Shown here piece by piece: positions 52,170 through 60,035 of a stretch of DNA of 64,000 nucleotides. Under the pieces are notes generated by a model. The model was not told the DNA's origin. It saw only the letters and a list, made by a program, of their open reading frames with translations, and made no database searches. The number at the start of each line of letters is the position of its first letter. Position 1 is the stretch's first letter. This DNA comes from JASSUD01 sp031963415 (lineage in GTDB: Bacteria; Pseudomonadota; Gammaproteobacteria; Burkholderiales; Burkholderiaceae), in NCBI GenBank assembly GCA_031963415.1, contig JASSUI010000002.1:45193-109192 (forward strand), in the 5' to 3' direction. The translations under genes were made by a program, and so were the position numbers.

Positions 52170-53451
52170 TTAAATACCTTCTTTGATCTAGCGCAGCACG
52201 CTTTAATAGATTGGGATAGGTTTGGCGGACGTTCTCGGAGCCTTTATAAACAGCCCCTTTGGTAATCAATATCTCGACCGTGCGGCCCCCATCGGTTTCA
52301 ATGACAGGAAACAATTTATCGGCGGCTTTGAGGTAGTACTGCGCAAGCATATTGGACGCACTACCGACCCCTTCACCGGCCACGGACTGTACGATTTTTT
52401 TTGAGTCTGGTATTTGCGTAACCCCTCCTCCGCCTGCGGTCGTAATCGACGCAGACTGAGAGAACGCTTTACCCACACCTGACAACGCACCCGCAAATAA
52501 CGCATTGGCGAGCAGCTGACCCTGTTTAGTCACTAAACGCCCACGCACCCCTGCTTTGCCATCTTCTCCGATAATCTGGCCTTTCACGTCCATTTCGACC
52601 GCTTCACCATTGATAATGCAAGTGAGCGAATCAGTGCGTGCCATCATTCGCTCAGAAGATAAATCTCCCCATGCCGCGGCTATAAAGCGGCAATCTTTAA
52701 TATCCAGCTGATGCTGGTTAGCAAGGCTTGCTAAATCCAATACATGCAGTGCGATAGGCAACGGATTACTTTGCGCTTGCCCCCCTGTGGGAACATCTGC
52801 ACCGTTGAGCATCGCTACGCGCACAAAAGAGCCTGCAGGAATAAAGGAGATCGCCTCTTGTTTGTTTCCAGACGTACTTTCAACTTGCGGGTTTTCATCC
52901 GCCTCAGCTGCAGACACCGAAGATCCTTCTGTCTCACTCAAAGTAATCATTTCAAGCTCGCGTGCAGGGAGGTGGGTGGGTGGTAGAGGGATGTTTGGTT
53001 CTAATTGTGAAGACCCAGACACGGCCACTGAAGGCGGTAGCACTGGTTGATTGAGTAATGTGGTATCGCTTGGTAAAGGCACGGTAGGTATTGGAGCGGG
53101 TAAATACGCGCTTTCTCTGGATATCTCATTTTTCTGCGCCGAATTAAGCGCTTCAACTTTCTTCGCAAGCTCAGTACTGTTTTGTTTTTGCGCTTGGAGT
53201 TGATCGTGCATTTCTTGAATAAGTATTTCTGTTGCCCGACTTCTCGCGGCTTCTTGGGAGCGCCATGCTTCTCTGTCTTCAATCGTGCCAGGCATCGGTA
53301 ATGTCACCGTCTGCGGCTTCTCGCGTAGCACTTTGGGGTTATCGTCAAATAAAAACATGCCAAAGAGCACCGCTACACCAATAGCGCCTGCGACACTCCC
53401 AATAATGATGCGCTGGCGTTTTTTAGTCTGTTCATTCGGATTACTCGTCAT
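52162..53451 (-). CDS. traB: TraB, core-complex scaffold
   Basis: A protein of 429 residues from ATG 53451, overlapping the TraK stop. It has one N-terminal membrane segment (IIIGSVAGAIGVAVLFGMFLF), a coiled coil (ILIQEMHDQLQAQKQNSTELAKKVEAL), a Pro-rich stretch across the periplasm (PSVAVSG, PLPPTHLPA), then the VirB10-type domain: FIPAGSFVRVAMLNGADVPTG, DCRFIAAAWGDLSSERMMARTDSLTCI, and AVYKG near the end. Confidence 0.95.
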   Translation of the reverse strand: MTSNPNEQTKKRQRIIIGSVAGAIGVAVLFGMFLFDDNPKVLREKPQTVTLPMPGTIEDREAWRSQEAARSRATEILIQEMHDQLQAQKQNSTELAKKVEALNSAQKNEISRESAYLPAPIPTVPLPSDTTLLNQPVLPPSVAVSGSSQLEPNIPLPPTHLPARELEMITLSETEGSSVSAAEADENPQVESTSGNKQEAISFIPAGSFVRVAMLNGADVPTGGQAQSNPLPIALHVLDLASLANQHQLDIKDCRFIAAAWGDLSSERMMARTDSLTCIINGEAVEMDVKGQIIGEDGKAGVRGRLVTKQGQLLANALFAGALSGVGKAFSQSASITTAGGGGVTQIPDSKKIVQSVAGEGVGSASNMLAQYYLKAADKLFPVIETDGGRTVEILITKGAVYKGSENVRQTYPNLLKRAALDQRRYLND

Positions 53452-54172
53452 ATTGCCGCTCGCGCACAATAAAAACGGGGGTGGTATCCCCTGGGCTTAA
53501 TGTCTGATATTCCACAGCAATAGCTTGCACACCAGGGTGGTATAACTCCTGTTCGGCAATCGTCATCGCAGACGGAGAAATATTCGTGAGTTGGTACTTC
53601 TCACCAATCAAATTTTGTGTGATGTAACGTGTCATCAGTACCAGATGCGCCTCCTTCCAAAGCGGTATGGCTTTATTCACCCGTACTTGGTCTATGCGTC
53701 CCTGAGAGGTTTCACTCGTCATTGCAAGCATTAAATCTTTAATACGACGCTGATACGCGAGCGCATGTTGATTGCGAGCGGAATTTGTGGTGATCTTTTT
53801 AGCAGGCGGACGCAAAATAATTTCTTCACCCGCAACCGCGCGAGGCGTCAAAATAAGTTTGTAAGTCACGCCCTGGTTATCCGAGACAAATAGCGTGACG
53901 GTGCCGTGATGAGGAGTATCTTCTGTTAATGCAAAGTACAGCGCCCCGCGTGCTTCATCTTTAACGACCGTAATCACGCCTTTACGCGAGGGCACCACAT
54001 GCGCAATACGGCGTCCCTCAATCGCTAGCCGATTTTGCTCATGAGCTGAGATCGTCGCTTGCTGATGCGTTTGATCGGCATGCTCAATGACTTGCGAGGC
54101 TGACGCTTCAAAACTCGCCAACAGTACGCACAGCATCATGCTGTTTAATAATTTCTTTAATCGTGAGCACAT
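53441..54172 (-). CDS. traK: TraK, secretin-like core protein
   Basis: A protein of up to 243 residues with a signal peptide (MMLCVLLASFEASA). Family features: ISAHEQNRLAIEGRRIAHVV, FALTEDTPHHGTVTLFVSDNQGVTYKLILTPR and LYHPGVQAIAVEYQTLSPGDTTPVFIV. It forms the outer-membrane ring with TraV and TraB. The 5' end overlaps traE by 65 bases. A start at ATG 54139 would shorten this and leave the signal peptide intact. Confidence 0.93.
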   Translation of the reverse strand: MCSRLKKLLNSMMLCVLLASFEASASQVIEHADQTHQQATISAHEQNRLAIEGRRIAHVVPSRKGVITVVKDEARGALYFALTEDTPHHGTVTLFVSDNQGVTYKLILTPRAVAGEEIILRPPAKKITTNSARNQHALAYQRRIKDLMLAMTSETSQGRIDQVRVNKAIPLWKEAHLVLMTRYITQNLIGEKYQLTNISPSAMTIAEQELYHPGVQAIAVEYQTLSPGDTTPVFIVRERQYDE

Positions 54173-54701
54173 ACAACCGTCCAGATACGGTTAGATGAAA
54201 TTGCACGAGATATTCTTTATCTCGCTCAGAAGTGAGTTTGTCCGCAATAAAAGTCTTCAGCTTGCCGCTCACGCGCACCTGCATGGATGACAGCTGAATT
54301 GCTTCGTTATGCGGTACCCAAATCGTCGTGATATGGTCTTTTTTAAGCTGTTGAGCCGCTGCATCCAGTACGGTTTGCAAATGCGCATGCCCATCAGGGT
54401 GCGTCATTTTGAGAATCACCCTGTTGTTATAGTCCACGTTCTCCGGTGTGACGGTGAGTACCTTATCGAGTACATAGTTCGTCATATCTAACAAGTAATC
54501 CTTGTTAGTGTGGTGCGCGCCTATCTCATAAGGACGTTTGATTTCTGGCGGCACAATGCGGGTTTTTTCGCGCATGACGACAAAACCCAATAACAGCAGC
54601 TGCACAAAAAGCAGTGCTAATAGCCCCGCATTAAATCGGCGATGTAAGCGCACGTGCGCTTTAAGGGTGTCTCTCTCGTTTTGAGCGATCTCAGGAGACA
54701 T
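54108..54701 (-). CDS. traE: TraE, inner-membrane core protein (VirB8-like)
   Basis: A protein of 197 residues. N-terminal cytoplasmic part, a membrane segment (FNAGLLALLFVQLLLLGFVVM), then the NTF2-like periplasmic domain (IVPPEIKRPYEIGAHHTNKDYLLDMTNYVLD, LVQFHLTVSGRLYVLTIKEI). Complete and typical of TraE of F. Confidence 0.94.
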   Translation of the reverse strand: MSPEIAQNERDTLKAHVRLHRRFNAGLLALLFVQLLLLGFVVMREKTRIVPPEIKRPYEIGAHHTNKDYLLDMTNYVLDKVLTVTPENVDYNNRVILKMTHPDGHAHLQTVLDAAAQQLKKDHITTIWVPHNEAIQLSSMQVRVSGKLKTFIADKLTSERDKEYLVQFHLTVSGRLYVLTIKEIIKQHDAVRTVGEF

Positions 54702-54712
54702 GCGATTGCTCC

Positions 54713-55003
54713 TTAACCGTCAAGTTCTCTCAGATGCGCGTGCGGTAAAGCTTTGGGGTTAATCAGCCCACTGAGCCAATACAAAAGATGCATCATCATG
54801 CCTGGGTGTTTACCGGCTTTGAGCTTGCTATAAGAAAATGCGAGTCCCCCTCCTAAGCACAGCCCACATATGGGAAAACCAGCAAGCACGCCCCCAAGCA
54901 AACCCACAAAACCAATAGCGGCAACGTCCAATTCCCAGAATAAAAACTTGCTAGGGGCATCTAAGCGACGGGGGATATAGTGGGAAAGATCCGATTGCGA
55001 CAT
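54713..55003 (-). CDS. traL: TraL, pilus assembly protein
   Basis: A protein of 96 residues. Pattern YIPRRLDAPSKFLFWELDVA followed by two membrane segments (AIGFVGLLGGVLAGFPICGLCLGGGLAF, then YWLSGLI), typical TraL. It works in tip formation. It lies between the pilin and TraE with short gaps. Confidence 0.94.
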   Translation of the reverse strand: MSQSDLSHYIPRRLDAPSKFLFWELDVAAIGFVGLLGGVLAGFPICGLCLGGGLAFSYSKLKAGKHPGMMMHLLYWLSGLINPKALPHAHLRELDG

Positions 55004-55014
55004 AGTGGCCCCGT

Positions 55015-55344
55015 TTAAATCACCGCGGTAAAGACTTTATTGATGATGCCAACCGCAATACCCACCCCAAACGCTAACGCCATGATGCTTAAAAAATGGC
55101 CCCAATCTTTTTTAAAACCTGTCCAGATACTGGCAACGATCAAACCACTTAATACGATTGTTTTTCCGCCATGCCCCTTAATAATCTTTTCCACGCCGTT
55201 AGAGGCATCGGCCATAAATTCACCATCGCTTGCAAAAACATGGCGAGAGAGCAGCATCAGTCCACATAAAACAAACGCATATATAAGCGCCTTTCCCCAT
55301 TCACGTACCGCACTTTCTATTTGAGCAGCGTGTACACCCTTCAT
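55015..55344 (-). CDS. traA: TraA-like pilin
   Basis: A protein of 109 residues from ATG 55344 (GAGG site 5 bases before it). The earlier start would add 17 residues without a ribosome site. It has a long leader with a hydrophobic segment (ALIYAFVLCGLMLLSRHVFA), cleaved probably after FA, leaving a mature pilin of about 73 residues with two hydrophobic helices (KTIVLSGLIVASIWTGF, FLSIMALAFGVGIAVGIINKVF). Size, layout and position before TraL fit F-type pilin precursors. Likely substrate of the peptidase at 47324-47845. Confidence 0.88.
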   Translation of the reverse strand: MKGVHAAQIESAVREWGKALIYAFVLCGLMLLSRHVFASDGEFMADASNGVEKIIKGHGGKTIVLSGLIVASIWTGFKKDWGHFLSIMALAFGVGIAVGIINKVFTAVI

Positions 55345-55403
55345 TTGTCCTCTACTCCTTAGCCACAAGGCACGCTTTTTAGGTAAGCAAGCCATAGATT
55401 GAG

Positions 55404-55631
55404 TTATGACCCTGGTATTTCTATAGAAGGAGGGGAAATAGCGAGATGCTTAATAGAACGCGCTGGACTGGCTTCATCGTGACAAAACACAAAGGTGCTA
55501 TCACCAAGAGTCCCAAATTGCGTTATCGCTGGAAATGAAGATGACCCATTGCGCGTATATGCCTGGGCCGGTAACGCAAGCATCAGTAACGTCATGAATA
55601 CGCACAACATGCCGTAACGAAGAATGCGCAT
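55404..55631 (-). CDS. Small secreted protein heading the tra operon
   Basis: A protein of 75 residues with ATG behind GAGAGGGGGG. It has a signal peptide (MLCVFMTLLMLALPAQA), leaving about 50 residues with one Cys (FVFCHDEASP). Not recognised. As the first gene before the pilin it is probably made in step with the pilus. It could be a minor pilus or surface component, which is speculative. Confidence 0.75.
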   Translation of the reverse strand: MRILRYGMLCVFMTLLMLALPAQAYTRNGSSSFPAITQFGTLGDSTFVFCHDEASPARSIKHLAISPPSIEIPGS

Positions 55632-55827
55632 TCTGTTTACCCCCCTCTCCTACTATGGATTAGAGGGGATTTTCACTAAATTCACGTCACAGTACCGACC
55701 CTGAGTTCGGGTAAAAAAAATCATGAACTCACGGTTGGTATACGAATGCTTCTACTGCTAGTTTGTTTTTTTGAGCAGGTTAAAAGCTCCCTGCTTACTC
55801 ATAAAAAAATCTAAATTCGGAGAAAGC
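55632..55827. promoter_or_regulatory. Divergent promoter region of the tra operon with an inverted repeat
   Basis: The region lies between the tra operon (leftward) and the 351-residue gene (rightward). A perfect inverted repeat TGAGTTC - 16 bases with an A8 run - GAACTCA spans 55702-55731. FlhDC-type activators bind spaced inverted repeats, so this is a candidate site for the FlhDC-like pair encoded nearby. A second hairpin (AGCAGG/CCTGCT, 55774-55795) lies in the leader of the rightward gene. Confidence 0.5.
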
Positions 55828-56883
55828 ATGTCTATTGCACACATACGCCCTGATGGCGTGCAGTCGGTTTCTTTTGTAAAGCATAATCAGCAAGCCGTAG
55901 AAGCGGCACGGCAAGCTGCCTATCAACTTTTATCGCAGTTTGAAACCTTTTTCGAGGACATTTTTAAATACCAAGTAGATCAAAAGCATTTTAAAAATAG
56001 TTATGAAATTTCTGCCTTAGAAATTTCTAAATATGCTCCTGTTAAAGGGCCACGCTATCACGGCTTACACAAGCTCTATAGCAAGGACAAAAACAGAATA
56101 CAAAGTGTTGAGGCACTTAACGAGACGGGGCGCGTACTAGGGGATTTATACGATTCCATTCCTGATGACTATCTCGGTGCCTGGCAAACCACGATCAAAA
56201 AACTCGACACGTTGGTATTAGATAAAGCGGTCTATCAATTGGTCGAGGAATATCTCAATACCCTACCGGCAAAAACGAGAAATAAGTTAAGAGAAGAAGC
56301 CCAAAAAAACATGGAAGCCTGCCGCCAGGCATTACTCCGGCTCAACGCAGAAGGCCAGCACGCGCCCCATGCTAATCCGCTTTTTGAGCCCTTTGCTAGA
56401 CTCTTATGCTATGAGGGTATCCATAGCATCTATGAAGGAATACAAAGTATCTACACGGATACCCAAAGAAGAGAAAAAATTGCGCAAGCAATGCAGAGCG
56501 TCACCCAAGTACTTGCTGATATTTATGAAACCATTCCCGCGGACTATATTAATACCTGGCAATCGGCATTACAAAAGCTCGATAACACCAAACTCAATGA
56601 AAGTATTAATACTTTCACACAGCAATATTTGGAAGCGTTTCCTAAAGAAACGTATGGCTTTCTCAAAGAAAAAGCACAAACCAGCATTAAAGCATGTCAG
56701 CAAGCATTAGAGGATCTGAAGGAAGCTCATCGCACCGCGCCCAACCCGCTTTTTGAGTTCTTTACGCGATTATTAACAGTTGGGATGCAGTTTTTTGAAC
56801 GGTTAAATGTGCTTTTGCAAGAAATAATGGAGAAACAAAACTCCAGTTATCTACATAGACCTAATGCGGCAAGCGCCGCCTAA
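55828..56883 (+). CDS. Duplicated-domain helical protein, candidate effector
   Basis: A protein of 351 residues from ATG 55828 (CGGAG site). An upstream in-frame start at 55771 has no ribosome site. Two internal repeats of about 95 residues are clear: LGDLYDSIPDDYLGAWQTTIKKLDTL..NPLFEPFARLL and LADIYETIPADYINTWQSALQKLDNT..NPLFEFFTRLL. Not recognised. Divergent from the tra operon and convergent with the FlhC-like gene (4-base overlap of the stops). Being inside the regulatory end of a secretion locus makes it a fair candidate for a secreted or regulatory protein. Confidence 0.75.
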   Translation: MSIAHIRPDGVQSVSFVKHNQQAVEAARQAAYQLLSQFETFFEDIFKYQVDQKHFKNSYEISALEISKYAPVKGPRYHGLHKLYSKDKNRIQSVEALNETGRVLGDLYDSIPDDYLGAWQTTIKKLDTLVLDKAVYQLVEEYLNTLPAKTRNKLREEAQKNMEACRQALLRLNAEGQHAPHANPLFEPFARLLCYEGIHSIYEGIQSIYTDTQRREKIAQAMQSVTQVLADIYETIPADYINTWQSALQKLDNTKLNESINTFTQQYLEAFPKETYGFLKEKAQTSIKACQQALEDLKEAHRTAPNPLFEFFTRLLTVGMQFFERLNVLLQEIMEKQNSSYLHRPNAASAA

Positions 56884-57437
56884 TGAGGCAATGCGTGATG
56901 TCCCCTCTTTCGGGAGGGTGCACGAGATATAAAAATTGAACGCTTATTTTTTGGAGGACAAAAAGGACACTTTACTGTGGTATGTTCATTAATCGATATA
57001 AAATACGGCATATCGCATTCAACACAATTTTTCATATAAGCGTCGCCGTCTCTCAACTCTTTCGCCATAGACCACGCGCTATTGATATCAAGGTTTGATA
57101 TAGTATTTTCACCTTGGATATTAGGGTAAATTTCAAACGCCATTTCTAAAATAGAACACTCGATATTTCTATAAACCGCATTCCCGCCTAAGATAATATA
57201 TGTCAGCATAAATAAAGAAGCATATATCTTGTCTTCCTTATTTCTTAATAACATCTTACTGCTTTGCAGGCGTTGCTTATGCTCAACGTTATAGCCTCTT
57301 TGAGCTAATTTATTAACAAATGCTCTGCATTTCTCACGCTCAATATTTTCTTGTGCAGCAATAATTGGCACAGAATAACCTATCAATGCCATTTCATACG
57401 CAGAAATCCATTTAAATATCTTATCTAATTCTGTCAT
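56880..57437 (-). CDS. FlhC-like transcriptional activator (SetC/AcaC type)
   Basis: A protein of 185 residues. The N-terminus resembles FlhC (ISAYEMALIGYSVPIIAAQENIEREKCRAFVNKL against the [30 protein letters not shown] region of E. coli FlhC). The C-terminal zinc site is conserved in layout: AWSMAKELRDGDAYMKNCVECDMPYFIS...VKCPFCPP against [26 protein letters not shown]...FACSLCQPP. FlhC acts as a complex with FlhD. It overlaps the FlhD-like gene by 17 bases, so the two are made together. In SXT and IncC such pairs (SetCD, AcaCD) switch on the transfer genes. Confidence 0.8.
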   Translation of the reverse strand: MTELDKIFKWISAYEMALIGYSVPIIAAQENIEREKCRAFVNKLAQRGYNVEHKQRLQSSKMLLRNKEDKIYASLFMLTYIILGGNAVYRNIECSILEMAFEIYPNIQGENTISNLDINSAWSMAKELRDGDAYMKNCVECDMPYFISINEHTTVKCPFCPPKNKRSIFISRAPSRKRGHHALPH

Positions 57438-58035
57438 ACCATGTATTTTTTAAAATAGTCATTTGCTTTTTAATGAGTGCGTCCACAATATTTTTATTAG
57501 AAAAATAATCAAGAATTGGCTGTTCGGCAGAACGTAGAGAAAATTGCAAAGGCTTAGAGTTAGCCAGCCGTCTAATCTGAGCTTCAGATGCTTGTGCCAA
57601 GGTTTTCGCCAACTCTTGGGAAATACCAAAACAAAAGTGCGCTATGTTTCTGTTGCACCCTGCTACCCTATGTATAGCCAACCAATATTGGGTATACAAC
57701 TCTGCATTGGAAGCACTCATCTGCGGTAAATCCGCGTAATCCACACTTTTTAAAAAATGTATGATGTCGCTCTCTGCTGTACAGAGCCGAAAAGAAAACA
57801 ATACCTCTGAAGCAAGCTTACTGAATTTATCTTCCTCTGCTTGAGCAATTTGTTGCGCTGTTTCTAGCTTGATCTGAAATTGCTCTACAGCCAAACTAGG
57901 CTCTTTTTTGGCTAATTTCCTCAATACATGCCATATAGCTAAATCTAACTCGTAGATATTCGTTTTGACCGCTTGAAAGAATCCGCTCAAATATGATCTT
58001 TGAATAACGGCTTCCATATCCAAATTTTTTATCAT
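57421..58035 (-). CDS. FlhD-like activator with an extra N-terminal domain (SetD/AcaD type)
   Basis: A protein of 204 residues with a good AGGGG site before ATG. The C-terminal 90 residues match FlhD layout: LYTQYWLAIHRVAGCNRNIAHFCFGISQELAKTLAQASEAQIRRLANSKPLQFSLR against [56 protein letters not shown]. The first 115 residues are helical and not part of classical FlhD, so this is a longer version. Together with the overlapping FlhC-like gene it forms a probable heteromeric activator of the adjacent tra operon. Confidence 0.75.
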   Translation of the reverse strand: MIKNLDMEAVIQRSYLSGFFQAVKTNIYELDLAIWHVLRKLAKKEPSLAVEQFQIKLETAQQIAQAEEDKFSKLASEVLFSFRLCTAESDIIHFLKSVDYADLPQMSASNAELYTQYWLAIHRVAGCNRNIAHFCFGISQELAKTLAQASEAQIRRLANSKPLQFSLRSAEQPILDYFSNKNIVDALIKKQMTILKNTWYDRIR

Positions 58036-58820
58036 CGTCCCCTGTTATTTTTATGTGTGGCTCGCCATTTTGCTTTTTGCAATATTAAGTTTGCCCACTT
58101 TACCTTTAAATGAAGCGCTAAAAAATATTTGAGATGATACGAGATTTCTTATTTAGAAGGAAGTCTGTTTTTTTAAAAAAAATTAATCGTTATTTTTATA
58201 TTTTTCTCATATTTAAATTTTTTAAAAATTAATAAATAAAATAATGTATAAGAAAATTAGCCAAACCAAAAAACCTTAAAATATAGGGTGTAGCCTCGTT
58301 TTTTATTTCTATGAAGAAAGGATATAAAGGCACACTTAGAAGTATCTTATTCTAAGGTGCAAAAGGTTGGTCTTTATTATGACTTCTACTTTAAACCAAG
58401 TTGGAAATGTAGAACGCTTTTTTAGCCTTCCCTGTGAAAAATACCGAGGGGCGAACAGGCTGTACGAGCGTTGCCAAACTGACGTTTGGCTATGAATTGA
58501 TGGATATCCATCAATTCATAGCCTACTACTATCAATAAAAATCATAAACGCCAATACCAATATACAAGCGTAGTAATCGGCCTGTCGGCCGAAAGGCGGT
58601 AGAAGAAACAGAAGAAAAGCCGCCAAAGGAGTAAAGTGAAATGCTGCACAGAAGAAGACCGATCAACCAATGGTGCGAAGTTGCCCGAATACAAGCGTGG
58701 TCCTGGGTCACGTTGGCAAGATTGGTGAATCTGAGTCATCAGATATCCCGTTTGAAAGAGTGAGTAACGACAACGTACCCGAATTTGTGCGGCATTTCGT
58801 GAATTATCATGGAGTAAATC
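58036..58820. other. Intergenic region with a perfect 36-base palindrome
   Basis: No gene is convincing. The part next to the FlhD-like gene (58080-58330) is very AT-rich and should hold its promoter. A perfect palindrome with 18-bp arms and no spacer, centred on GGATATCC, spans 58488-58523. The segment 58620-58820 is likely part of the degraded IS110 element that follows. Confidence 0.6.
58488..58523. repeat. Perfect palindrome, 18-bp arms
   Basis: The sequence GGCTATGAATTGATGGAT is followed directly by its exact reverse complement. Such long perfect palindromes are unusual, and could be a dimeric regulator site, an IS target or a remnant end. Confidence 0.9.
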
Positions 58821-59877
58821 ATGCCAGTACGCAAGAGAGAAATAATAGAAATTGCTTATCCGAATGCAGCAGGGATAGATGTTGGCTCGTCAAGCCACTA
58901 TGTAGCGGTTCCCTCAGATAGAGATGAAAACCCGGTACGAGAATTTAAGAGCTTTACAGCGGATCTTGAGCAGTTAGCGGATTGGCTAAAAGCCTGTGAT
59001 ATTGAGTGGGTGGCGATGGAATCGACGGGAGTTTATTGGATTCCCATGTTTGAGTTGTTGGAGTCAAGAGGTTTCAAGGTTTATCTGGTGAATGCAAGAC
59101 ATGTCAAAAATGTAGCAGGACGTAAGAGCGATGTGCTTGACTGTCAGTGGATACAACAGCTGATGAGCTACGGTTTACTATCTGGGGCATTTCGGCCCAA
59201 AGATGAAGTATGTGCGCTCAGATCGGTATCGAGGCAAAGAGATATGTTGTTGCGCTATCAAAGTCGGCATATTCAGCACATGCAGAAAGCCTTGGCACAA
59301 ATGAACATACAGTTGGCGAATGTAATTTCGGATATTGCTGGGGAGACAGGTCAGAAAATCATTCGAGCCATCCTCGGGGGAGAGCGTGATGGAGCTAATG
59401 TGTGGCGTTGACCTGACGCGCATTGATGGGATTGATACAACGACGGCACTAAAGGTCATCTCGGAGATCGGTCCTGATTTATCATGTTTTAAAAGCGCTA
59501 AACATTTCACTTCGTGGCTGGGTTTGTGTCCGGGCACAAAAATTTCTGGAGGCAAAATGCTCTCAGGTGTTTGCAAGCGCACAACCAATCGTGCCGCTCA
59601 AGCACTGAAAATGGCTGCGTCTACCTGACGACGAAGTCAGTCAGCGTTAGGCGCTTATTATCGCCGTATGTGTGGCCGCCTAGATCGACCACAAGCTATC
59701 ACAGCGACAGCCCATAAGCTTGCTCGCCTTATTTACGCTATGCTGACCAACGGGACTGAATATATGGATCAGGGCCAAGATTATTATGAACAGCGCTATC
59801 AGCAACGCGTCTTGCATAGCCTCTCTCAACGCGCAGAGAAACTGGGATTCCAACTTGTATCTATATCTCAAGGATGA
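58821..59877 (+). pseudogene. Degraded IS110-family transposase
   Basis: Related to the intact copy at 5632-6990. The N-terminal DEDD part is intact (AAGIDVGSSSHYVAVPSDRDE, VAMESTGVYWIPMFELLESRG, KSDVLDCQWIQQLMSYG) until GGERD near 59390. There, about 130 codons present in the intact copy are missing and the frame changes. The C-terminal part (GVDLTRIDGIDTTTALKVIS, FTSWLGLCPGTKISGGKML) follows with one stop at 59626-59628 before LGAYYRRMCGRLD. An internal deletion plus a nonsense codon make it inactive. Confidence 0.88.
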
Positions 59878-60035
59878 GCTAAAAAAACTCTAATAATCAA
59901 CGCTTTATATTTTGTTTCTTGAAAGGGTAATTAGCGCACAAAAGACGCTTTTTGAGAAACTGCAAGCTAACATGTGATTACGTGCCAAAAGATAAACTAA
60001 GTGACTGTCCGATGGACAGCAATCTTTGGGTTTTC

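Larger units (their letters stand above)
37071..55631 (-). other. F-type type IV secretion / conjugation operon
   Basis: Nineteen minus-strand genes with overlaps or very short gaps, in the order (5' to 3') small secreted protein, pilin, traL, E, K, B, dsbC, V, C, trbI, trhF-like, W, U, trbC, traN (two parts), small periplasmic protein, traF, H, G. This matches the F/SXT/IncC assembly set. The coupling protein TraD, relaxase TraI and surface exclusion genes are not present in this window. All core channel genes look intact, so the apparatus could be functional for DNA or protein export. Confidence 0.9.

Noticed and set aside
58542..58739. Minus-strand open frame of 65 codons
   Set aside because: No ribosome site; it lies in the region belonging to the degraded IS110 and has no coding character.
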